NCBI GenBank assembly: GCA_021828605.1
Contig: JAJZEG010000289.1
Coordinates: 1-21,997 of the forward strand
DNA length: 21,997 nucleotides
Reading direction: 5' to 3'
DNA from: Pseudomonadota bacterium
Lineage (GTDB): Bacteria > Pseudomonadota > Alphaproteobacteria > Acetobacterales > Acetobacteraceae
Made by a program: the position numbers and the translations under genes. Positions within the stretch are counted from its first letter, which is position 1, and every line of letters begins with the position of its first letter. The notes below the pieces were generated by a model. It saw only the letters and a list, made by a program, of their open reading frames with translations. It was not told the origin of the DNA and ran no database searches. Positions 15,704-21,997 of the stretch are shown here, in pieces.

Positions 15704-15732
15704 ATTATGGCAATACTTGCACCATAAAACAA
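15704..15732 (-). promoter_or_regulatory. Candidate sigma-70 promoter for the GGDEF-EAL/ATPase unit
   Basis: On the minus strand CATAAT (plus 15704-15709, five of six matches to the -10 consensus) is preceded at exactly 17 bases by TTGTTT (plus 15727-15732, three of six). It lies in an AT-rich stretch between the hutC stop and the GGDEF-EAL start. If correct, transcription starts near 15697 and the leader is about 180 nt, containing the stem-loop at 15583-15627. Confidence 0.45.
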
Positions 15733-15791
15733 CTAAATATTGCAATTCTGTCATGCGCCTGCGAATCGGGCGTTTGGCGGCAGCGCCGCGA

Positions 15792-16538
15792 TTACGGCGT
15801 CTGGGAACGCGATGGCGTGAAATAAGCGGTCAGCCGATAGGTTTTGCCGGGAAAAATATGGCGTACATAAGTGATCGGGGTGGCGACGCGCCAGGTGCGA
15901 CGTTCGACCATGATGCAGGCGGTGCCTTTGGGAATGGCGAGTGCCGTGGCAAGGGGGACGGTCGCATTGATCGCGCTAATTTGATGGGCGGCGCGGGTCC
16001 AGGGCACTTGGGCGAGCAGCCAGGCGCCGGGCGGAGTTTGGGTGAAATTGGTGGTTTCGGCCTCCGGGACGGCGTCAAGGCTGATTAACCTGTGTTCCAG
16101 CGCGAACGGCGCTGAATTGGCCAGATGCCGTGACTTTAGCACCAGTACGGGCGTGCCGATCCGGAAATCGGGATCAACGCTGGTTGCGTCGGGGCGAGCG
16201 CGACGCTGGCGGGCGAGCAATTCATAGCCGTATTGTTTGCCCTGGGCGATGATCTCGGCCTGCAAATCGGGGATGTGCAGCACCGCAGACTGGATCGGCG
16301 GTTGTGCGACGAACGAGCCGGCATGACGGCGTCGGGTAATCAGCCCGGCGGCGACCAAGGCGGAGATCGCCTTGTTCACGGTCATCCGGGCGCAGCGATA
16401 ATGGACCATCAAGGCGTGTTCAAACGGGATTTGAAAGCCGGGTGGCCACTCACCGGACAGGATTTTCTGTTCCAGATCAGTGCGAATGCGCTGATGCAGC
16501 GATGCGGGTGCCCCAGTTTGATTGGGCTGTTGGATCAT
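15792..16538 (-). CDS. hutC: Histidine utilization repressor HutC (GntR family)
   Basis: This regulator of 248 residues has an N-terminal GntR winged helix (about 13-78: LHQRIRTDLEQKILSGEWPP, CARMTVNKAISALVAAGLI, RRRHAGSFVA) and a C-terminal UTRA ligand-binding domain (about 95-240) of the HutC type. HutC proteins bind palindromes upstream of hut genes and release them when urocanate binds. The ATG at 16538 overlaps the hutF stop by 4 bases (ATGA), so repressor and HutF are co-expressed and the circuit is self-regulated. The cognate operator is probably the palindrome at 17957-17972. The minus-strand unit appears to end after this gene. Confidence 0.93.
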   Translation of the reverse strand: MIQQPNQTGAPASLHQRIRTDLEQKILSGEWPPGFQIPFEHALMVHYRCARMTVNKAISALVAAGLITRRRHAGSFVAQPPIQSAVLHIPDLQAEIIAQGKQYGYELLARQRRARPDATSVDPDFRIGTPVLVLKSRHLANSAPFALEHRLISLDAVPEAETTNFTQTPPGAWLLAQVPWTRAAHQISAINATVPLATALAIPKGTACIMVERRTWRVATPITYVRHIFPGKTYRLTAYFTPSRSQTP

Positions 16539-17905
16539 TGCAGAATTTTGCTCAGCACCCGCCTGAAGCGAGCTTCAATGTTAGTGCGAGCACGATGCCG
16601 TCCCGCTTCGACCCATTTGACGCCGTGGCGCCAGACGCAATCGACCGCGCGATGGCGGCTGGCGAAAATCCAGCCATCGAGCAGTTGATCACCATCGCGG
16701 GCGACGAAAGCGGGTCCCGTGATGTCGAGGCTGAGCAGGTCCGCCGATGCGCCGACGGCGAGGCCCCTGCCCGTCTGCCCCAGCGCCTGCGCACCACCGG
16801 CAACGGCGGCGCTGAACATGATACGCCCGGTGCTGTCGCCTTGCGCTAAAGCAAGGAGGTTGCGGGCGCGGTGACTGAGCCGTTGGGCGTATTCCAGCTG
16901 GCGCAACTCCTGTGCTGCATCGATCAAAATGTTAGAGTCGGAGCCAATGCCGAACCGACCGTGCGCTGCGAGGAAGGGAGCTGCGGGGAATACGCCATCA
17001 CCCAGATTGGCCTCGGTAATCGGGCAGAGACCGGCCACCGCCTGACTGGCGGCGAGCCGCGTTGCCTCGGCATCGGTCATGTGGGTGGCGTGGATCAGGC
17101 ACCATTGAGCATCGATGCCCACCGCATTGAGCAGCAATTCAACGGGTCGACGTTGGCTCCAAGCGAGGCAATCCTCGACTTCCTTGACCTGTTCGGCGGC
17201 GTGGATGTGAATCGGTCCTTGTTCAGCGAGCGGACGAATAGCGGCGATTTCGCCGAGGCTCGCCGCGCGCAGGCTGTGCGGGGCGATACCGAGCACGGCA
17301 TCCGGCAAGCCGATCAGGCTAGTGCGGCTGGCCGCGACCAGGTCAGCGAATTGATCGAGAGTGGCGATGAAACGACGCTGGCCCCGCACCGGCTCGGCGC
17401 CGCCGAAATTGGAGTGGGCGTAGAAGACCGGCAGGAGCGTCAGGCCGATGCCGGTAATGGCGGCGGCGGCGGCGATGCGCTCGGCCATTTCGCCGATATT
17501 GCCGTAGGGCGTGCCTTGGATGTCATGATGCAGATAATGAAACTCACCGACACGGGTGAAGCCTGCTTCTAACATTTCCATGTAAAGCTGTGCGGCGATG
17601 GCTTCGCAATCATCGGGGTCGATCCGGTCGAGAAACCGGTACATCGCCTCCCGCCAGCTCCAAAAATTATCGCCCGTTGGCCCGCGTCGTTCGGCGAGGC
17701 CGGCCATGCCGCGCTGGAACGCATGACTGTGGACATTCGGCAATCCAGGGAGGCCGATCGGATGGCGCTCATCGCCGGGTTGCGGTGGCGCGCCGGTGTT
17801 GATCGCGGTGATCAGGCCGCCTTGGATGGTTATTCTCACCTGGTCGGCCCAGCCTTCGGGCAATAAAGCGGTTTGGAACCAGAGGGGCGGGGTGGCAGGC
17901 GACAT
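16535..17905 (-). CDS. hutF: Formimidoylglutamate deiminase
   Basis: HutF hydrolyses N-formimino-L-glutamate to N-formyl-L-glutamate and ammonia, step four of the five-step histidine pathway. The 456-residue protein is an amidohydrolase-superfamily enzyme. The metal ligands are H59 and H61 in NVHSHAFQRG, H235 in IHIHAAEQ, H272 or H275 in CLIHATHMTD, and D323 in GIGSDSN. The HutF-specific HIHAAEQVKEVEDC and GDNFWSWREAMYRFLDRIDP segments separate it from other deaminases. Length is normal for the family. The ATG at 17905 has GGGAG seven to eight bases upstream. It is the first gene of the minus-strand unit, divergent from hutI, and overlaps hutC by 4 bases. Confidence 0.96.
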   Translation of the reverse strand: MSPATPPLWFQTALLPEGWADQVRITIQGGLITAINTGAPPQPGDERHPIGLPGLPNVHSHAFQRGMAGLAERRGPTGDNFWSWREAMYRFLDRIDPDDCEAIAAQLYMEMLEAGFTRVGEFHYLHHDIQGTPYGNIGEMAERIAAAAAITGIGLTLLPVFYAHSNFGGAEPVRGQRRFIATLDQFADLVAASRTSLIGLPDAVLGIAPHSLRAASLGEIAAIRPLAEQGPIHIHAAEQVKEVEDCLAWSQRRPVELLLNAVGIDAQWCLIHATHMTDAEATRLAASQAVAGLCPITEANLGDGVFPAAPFLAAHGRFGIGSDSNILIDAAQELRQLEYAQRLSHRARNLLALAQGDSTGRIMFSAAVAGGAQALGQTGRGLAVGASADLLSLDITGPAFVARDGDQLLDGWIFASRHRAVDCVWRHGVKWVEAGRHRARTNIEARFRRVLSKILQ

Positions 17906-17934
17906 CGGGCGACTCCCAAGCGATGATTGCGTGC

Positions 17935-17981
17935 TGGACAGACAAGACTGATGGGTATATGTATAGACATATCGACGGCAA
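17935..17981. promoter_or_regulatory. Divergent hut promoter region with HutC operator
   Basis: ATATGTATAGACATAT (17957-17972) is an inverted repeat with 6-base arms and a 4-base centre. Its core TGTATAGACA resembles HutC sites described in pseudomonads. For the minus strand, TTGCCG (plus 17976-17981) and TATACC (plus 17954-17959) sit 16 bases apart and straddle the palindrome. For the plus strand, TGGACA (17935-17940) is a good -35, and the weak -10 17 bases on falls inside the palindrome. One repressor dimer could therefore block both directions. The hutF and hutI starts are only 90 bases apart. Confidence 0.72.
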
Positions 17982-17995
17982 AGGCAAGGTTAAAC

Positions 17996-19201
17996 ATGCG
18001 CTGCGATCGAATTTGGTACAATGCACGATTAGCGACGTTGGCACCTGATCGGCCCGGGCTTGGGATGATCGAGGATGGGTTGATTGCGGCGCGCGAGGGC
18101 CGAATTTTATATGTTGGACCGCGCGGCGACGCGCCTGATTTTGACGCTGTCGAGAGGATTGATTGTGCTGGGCGATTGATCACGCCGGGCTTGATTGATT
18201 GCCATACGCATGTGGTGCATGGCGGCAACCGTGCCGATGAATTTGAAAAACGCTTGGCGGGCGCTTCCTATCAACAAATTGCGCGTCAGGGCGGCGGTAT
18301 TTTATCCACTGTCGCGGCGACGCGCGCGGCAAGCGAAGCGGATTTGATCGCCTCGGCCCTGCCCCGGCTGGATGCTTTACTGGCCGAAGGTGTCACCACG
18401 ATTGAGATTAAATCGGGCTACGGTTTGGCGCTTGATGCTGAATTGCGGCAGTTGCGCGCGGCGCGTGCTTTAGCGACCCAGCGCCGAGTTGCGGTGAGCA
18501 CCAGTTTTTTAGCCGCCCATGCGCTGCCCACAGAGGCCCAGGGTGACAAGGATCGATATATCGATTTGGTGTGTGCCACCATGCTGCCTGCGGTGGCGGA
18601 GAGAAAACTTGCTGATGCGGTCGATGGGTTTTGTGACACTATCGCGTTTTCGTCCGATCAGATTGCGCGGGTTTTTGCTGCCGCGCAGCGTTTGGGGTTG
18701 CCGGTGAAATTGCACGCGGATCAGTTTTCCAACGTGCAGGGCGCCGCCTTGGCGGCACGATTCAAGGCGCTGTCGGCTGATCATTTGGAATATACGGATG
18801 AGCAGGGTGCGGCGGCGATGGCGCAAGCGGGCACGGTTGCGGTGCTGCTGCCCGGCGCGTTTTATGTCACCCACGAAACCAAGGCGCCGCCCGTCGCCGC
18901 GTTTCGCGCGCATGGCACGCCCATGGCGTTGGCGAGCGATTGCAATCCAGGCAGCTCGCCGCTGACCTCGCTGCTGCTGACCATGAATATGGGTGCAACT
19001 TTATTTCGCTTGACCGTTGAGGAATGTATCGCGGGCGTCACCCGCGAGGCCGCGCGCGCTCTGGGTCGGCTGGACGACATTGGTACGTTAGAACCGGGCA
19101 AGCAATGCGACTTGGCTATTTGGACTGTCGAGCGTCCGGCTGAGCTGGTCTATCGCATGGGGTTCAATCCGCTCCATGCGCGCATTTGGAGGGGCGAATG
19201 A
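17996..19201 (+). CDS. hutI: Imidazolonepropionase
   Basis: HutI hydrolyses 4-imidazolone-5-propionate to N-formimino-L-glutamate, step three of histidine degradation. The ATG at 17996 gives 401 residues and has AAGG eight to eleven bases upstream. The frame is open to 17927, but that would run through the operator. Amidohydrolase ligands are visible: H70 and H72 in [15 protein letters not shown]240 in [10 protein letters not shown]263 in SADHLEY and D315 in [11 protein letters not shown]. The substrate-side [15 protein letters not shown] segment is typical of HutI. The stop overlaps the hutH start (ATGA). It is the first gene of the plus-strand unit hutI-hutH-hutG-hutU. Confidence 0.97.
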   Translation: MRCDRIWYNARLATLAPDRPGLGMIEDGLIAAREGRILYVGPRGDAPDFDAVERIDCAGRLITPGLIDCHTHVVHGGNRADEFEKRLAGASYQQIARQGGGILSTVAATRAASEADLIASALPRLDALLAEGVTTIEIKSGYGLALDAELRQLRAARALATQRRVAVSTSFLAAHALPTEAQGDKDRYIDLVCATMLPAVAERKLADAVDGFCDTIAFSSDQIARVFAAAQRLGLPVKLHADQFSNVQGAALAARFKALSADHLEYTDEQGAAAMAQAGTVAVLLPGAFYVTHETKAPPVAAFRAHGTPMALASDCNPGSSPLTSLLLTMNMGATLFRLTVEECIAGVTREAARALGRLDDIGTLEPGKQCDLAIWTVERPAELVYRMGFNPLHARIWRGE

Positions 19202-20739
19202 ACGAGATGACACTAACACCTGGCCATGTTTCCTTGGCACAATGGCGGGCGATTTATCGCGGCGCGGTGCCTGAGCTTGATCCTGGAACGAGCAAGGCTA
19301 TTGCCCGAAGTGCGGAAACCGTGGCGGCCATCGTGGCCAAGGGCGATGCGGTGTATGGGATCAATACCGGCTTTGGTAAATTAGCCAGCGTTAGTATTGC
19401 GGTTGGCGATTTGGCGGCGTTGCAGCGCAATATCGTGTTGTCGCATGCGGCAGGTGTTGGCGCGCCGATGCCGGTTGAGGTGACGCGGCTGCTGCTGGCG
19501 TTGAAACTTGCGAGCCTGGCGCAAGGCGCATCAGGGGTGCGACCGCAAACCATCGCTTTGCTTGAAGCCATGCTCGCGCGGGGTTTGACGCCGGTGATCC
19601 CCGCACAAGGTTCGGTTGGCGCGTCGGGTGATTTGGCGCCGCTGGCTCATATGGCCGCGACGATGATTGGCACTGGCGAGTTTTTTGTAGGCGACACCAT
19701 CGTTCCTGCCGACAGAGCGCTGGCACAGGCTGGGCTGGCGCCGCTGGAACTCGGGCCAAAAGAAGGTCTGGCGCTGCTCAATGGTACGCAATTCTCGACC
19801 GCCTATGCGCTGGCGGGATTATTCGAGGCGGAAACCCTGTTTCAGTCAGCACTCGTCACCGGCGCGCTCTCGACCGAAGCGGCGCGGGGATCGGACACGC
19901 CGTTCGATCCGCGTATCCATCGGCTGCGAGGGCATCGCGGGCAAATCGAGGTTGCTGCGGCATTGCGCGCCTTGATGGCGGGATCGGCGATCCGAGCCTC
20001 GCATTTGATTGACGACGCACGGGTGCAAGACCCCTATTGCTTGCGCTGCCAGCCGCAGGTGATGGGGGCGGTTTTGGATTTATTGCGCCAAGCTGCTGAA
20101 ACCTTGGTAATAGAGGCGAATGGCGTGTCCGATAATCCGTTGATTTTCGCCGATGACGGCACTGCCCTGTCAGGCGGTAATTTCCATGCCGAACCGGTCG
20201 CTTTTGCGGCTGATATGATCGCCCTCGCTTTGTGCGAAATTGGCTCGATTGCCGAGCGGCGTTTGGCAATGCTGATTGATCCCGCTTTGTCGGGATTGCC
20301 CGCGTTCCTGACGCCGAGACCGGGTTTGAATTCGGGTTTTATGATCCCACAAGTGACGGCGGCGGCCTTGGTGTCGGAAAATAAACAGCGGGCCTATCCG
20401 GCGAGTGTTGATTCGATTCCAACCTCAGCGAACCAGGAGGATCATGTCTCGATGGCCGCTCACGGCGCGCGGCGGTTGCTGGCGATGGCCGAAAACGCGA
20501 TGGCGGTGATTGGCATTGAGTTACTTGCCGCAGCACAGGGCTGTGATTTTTTGAAACCACTCGCATCAAGCGACGGGCTTGATGCGGTGCGCGCCCGGCT
20601 GCGCCGCGACGTCGCGTTTTTGGATGAGGACCGCTATATGCATCCGGCGATGCAGGCGGCTATTGCGCTGGTCCGTAGTGGCGCCGTGGTTGCGGCGACC
20701 GCGTTGCCGTTGCCCTCGGTGTTATCGGTTCGTGCATGA
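19198..20739 (+). CDS. hutH: Histidine ammonia-lyase
   Basis: HutH removes ammonia from L-histidine to give urocanate, step one of the pathway. The protein has 513 residues from the ATG at 19198, which has GGAGGGG six bases upstream; a TTG 12 bases earlier is less likely. The catalytic 4-methylideneimidazole-5-one cofactor forms from A142-S143-G144 in [15 protein letters not shown]. Other active-site segments are [12 protein letters not shown] (Y53), DNPLIF after [21 protein letters not shown] and the C-terminal [12 protein letters not shown]. Length and motifs are complete, so the enzyme should be active. Both ends overlap its neighbours by ATGA. Confidence 0.98.
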   Translation: MNEMTLTPGHVSLAQWRAIYRGAVPELDPGTSKAIARSAETVAAIVAKGDAVYGINTGFGKLASVSIAVGDLAALQRNIVLSHAAGVGAPMPVEVTRLLLALKLASLAQGASGVRPQTIALLEAMLARGLTPVIPAQGSVGASGDLAPLAHMAATMIGTGEFFVGDTIVPADRALAQAGLAPLELGPKEGLALLNGTQFSTAYALAGLFEAETLFQSALVTGALSTEAARGSDTPFDPRIHRLRGHRGQIEVAAALRALMAGSAIRASHLIDDARVQDPYCLRCQPQVMGAVLDLLRQAAETLVIEANGVSDNPLIFADDGTALSGGNFHAEPVAFAADMIALALCEIGSIAERRLAMLIDPALSGLPAFLTPRPGLNSGFMIPQVTAAALVSENKQRAYPASVDSIPTSANQEDHVSMAAHGARRLLAMAENAMAVIGIELLAAAQGCDFLKPLASSDGLDAVRARLRRDVAFLDEDRYMHPAMQAAIALVRSGAVVAATALPLPSVLSVRA

Positions 20740-21566
20740 GCGGGTTTTTGTCATTGGTGCAGGGGTCAGCCCCTTTACTGATCAGCCTGCCCCATACCGG
20801 TACGGAAATACCGGCCGAGCTTGCTGGTGATTTTGTTTCGCCGTGGCTTGCGCGCAAGGATGCGGATTGGTGGATTGAGCGCCTGTATGATTTCGCCGAA
20901 ACGCTGGGCGCGAGCGTGCTGCGGACCGCTATTTCGCGCAGCGTGATTGACGTGAACCGCGATCCCTCGGGGGCGTCGCTCTATCCTGGGCAGGCAACGA
21001 CGGGACTTTGCCCGTCCACCAGTTTTGATGGCGAACCCCTCTATCGCGAGGGGTGCGCCCCCGATCAGGCGGCGATTGCGGCGCGGCGGGTTGCGTATTT
21101 CGAGCCCTATCATGCGGCCCTCGCGGGCGAATTGGCACGGCTGCGCGCGATCCATCCTTGCGTGGTGCTGTATGATTGCCACTCGATCCGCTCGGAAATC
21201 CCGCGCTTGTTTCCAGGCACACTTCCGGTTTTTAATATTGGCACCAATGACGGCGCGAGTTGCGCGCCCGAACTAACCGCCGCGATTGAGGCGATCTGCG
21301 GGGCGACGGGTTGGCCCTTTGTTAGTAACGCTCGGTTCAAGGGGGGGTGGATCACCCGCCATCATGCAAGCCCTGATTCTGGGGTGCATGCCGTGCAAAT
21401 GGAGCTGGCCTGCCGAGGGTATATGAGTGAGCCGGTGGGCGATATGAGCGCCAATAATTGGCCCTCACTTTATGATCCGGATTTCGCCGCACCGATGCGC
21501 GCGGCGCTAACCTCAATTTTGCAGTCCTGCCTCATCTTTGCCCGTTCAACAGGAGTTTTCGCATGA
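20736..21566 (+). CDS. hutG: N-formylglutamate deformylase
   Basis: HutG splits N-formyl-L-glutamate into L-glutamate and formate, the last step of the five-step route that also needs HutF. The 276-residue protein has the family pattern [12 protein letters not shown] (H20), the segment around [33 protein letters not shown] with a likely zinc-binding Asp/His pair, and [19 protein letters not shown] near the C-terminus. This belongs to the formylglutamate amidohydrolase family, not the arginase-like formiminoglutamase that shares the same gene name in other bacteria. The ATG at 20736 overlaps the hutH stop, and its own stop overlaps hutU. Confidence 0.96.
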   Translation: MSGFLSLVQGSAPLLISLPHTGTEIPAELAGDFVSPWLARKDADWWIERLYDFAETLGASVLRTAISRSVIDVNRDPSGASLYPGQATTGLCPSTSFDGEPLYREGCAPDQAAIAARRVAYFEPYHAALAGELARLRAIHPCVVLYDCHSIRSEIPRLFPGTLPVFNIGTNDGASCAPELTAAIEAICGATGWPFVSNARFKGGWITRHHASPDSGVHAVQMELACRGYMSEPVGDMSANNWPSLYDPDFAAPMRAALTSILQSCLIFARSTGVFA

Positions 21567-21997
21567 CCCGCATTGCCAATGCCCGCGTGATCCGCGCTGA
21601 TCATGGGACCAAGTTAACTGCCAAATCTTGGTTGACCGAGGCGCCTTTGCGGATGTTGATGAACAACCTTGATCCTGATGTTGCTGAAAATCCCTCTGAA
21701 CTTGTGGTTTATGGCGGGATTGGCCGGGCGGCACGCGATTGGGAGAGTTTTGATCAAATTGTCGCGTCACTGCGCAAGCTTGACGGCGATCAGACCCTCT
21801 TGGTGCAATCGGGCAAGCCGGTTGGGGTGTTTACCACCCATGCGGATGCGCCAAGGGTATTGATCGCGAATTCGAACCTGGTGCCGCATTGGGCAAATTG
21901 GGAGCATTTCAATAAGCTCGATCGGCTCGGCTTGATGATGTATGGCCAGATGACCGCCGGGTCGTGGATTTATATCGGCACCCAGGGCATCGTGCAG
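21563..21997 (+). CDS. hutU: Urocanate hydratase (N-terminal 145 residues; cut by window end)
   Basis: HutU converts urocanate to 4-imidazolone-5-propionate using NAD+ as an electrophilic cofactor, step two of the pathway. The 145 codons present cover about a quarter of the roughly 555-residue family length. They match its N-terminus: the segment [20 protein letters not shown], then [43 protein letters not shown] and [20 protein letters not shown]. The ATG at 21563 overlaps the hutG stop and has AGGAG about eight bases upstream. It is the last gene of the plus-strand unit visible here. Confidence 0.97.
   Translation, partial: MTRIANARVIRADHGTKLTAKSWLTEAPLRMLMNNLDPDVAENPSELVVYGGIGRAARDWESFDQIVASLRKLDGDQTLLVQSGKPVGVFTTHADAPRVLIANSNLVPHWANWEHFNKLDRLGLMMYGQMTAGSWIYIGTQGIVQ

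Noticed and set aside
15526..15791. c-di-GMP (GEMM) riboswitch before the GGDEF-EAL gene
   Set aside because: The leader has stems, but the conserved GEMM core and tetraloop-receptor segments were not recognised.
16871..17572. 233-codon open frame on the plus strand inside hutF
   Set aside because: It is antisense to hutF, which has all metal ligands and a proper start; no recognisable domain in the shadow frame.

Overview
The window looks like chromosomal DNA of an alphaproteobacterium, most likely in or near the Acetobacteraceae/Rhodospirillales. This rests on three things: the ftsB-pdhA-pdhB order with a lipoyl domain fused to the E1 beta subunit, a Hint-domain beta-repeat protein of a type common in acetic acid bacteria, and moderately high GC. 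No database search was possible, so the taxonomic call is an inference.

Left part (1-5878), all housekeeping: on the minus strand ftsB, pdhA and pdhB (cut by the window edge); then a small secreted Pro/Tyr-rich protein on the plus strand with a strong terminator; ribA on the minus strand; an OmpR/PhoB-type response regulator on the plus strand; and a tRNA-Arg(CCU).

Small accessory patch behind the tRNA (5879-7381): a TumA-like (HVO_A0114 family) DNA-binding protein lacking its toxin gene and apparently its own N-terminus, joined to a frameshifted and truncated helix-turn-helix gene, followed by an intact Doc toxin/ribbon-helix-helix antitoxin pair with three 10-bp-phased TCATGAT repeats upstream. 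It looks like a partly decayed integration remnant. A MarC-family membrane protein (TTG start) follows.

Middle (8242-15519), three minus-strand genes read in the order: a five-PAS GGDEF-EAL protein; an AAA+ ATPase whose N-terminus carries a two-motif MshEN-type c-di-GMP-binding domain; and a 766-residue beta-solenoid/Hint protein. The co-directional layout suggests a c-di-GMP circuit in which one protein makes or degrades the signal, an ATPase senses it, and a surface or secreted protein may be the target. This is the most interesting part of the window. The GGDEF-EAL gene has a probable promoter about 180 nt upstream and a stable stem-loop with a possible alternative pairing in its leader.

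Right part (15792-21997): the histidine utilization regulon. hutF and hutC run on the minus strand; hutI, hutH, hutG and hutU (cut by the window end) run on the plus strand. A single HutC-type palindrome (17957-17972) lies between the two divergent units. Having both HutF and HutG means the five-step route: histidine to urocanate, imidazolone propionate, formiminoglutamate, formylglutamate, then glutamate plus formate. Most adjacent hut genes overlap by ATGA, indicating tight translational coupling.

No gene-free stretch exceeds 300 bases. No CRISPR array, insertion sequence or rRNA was seen.
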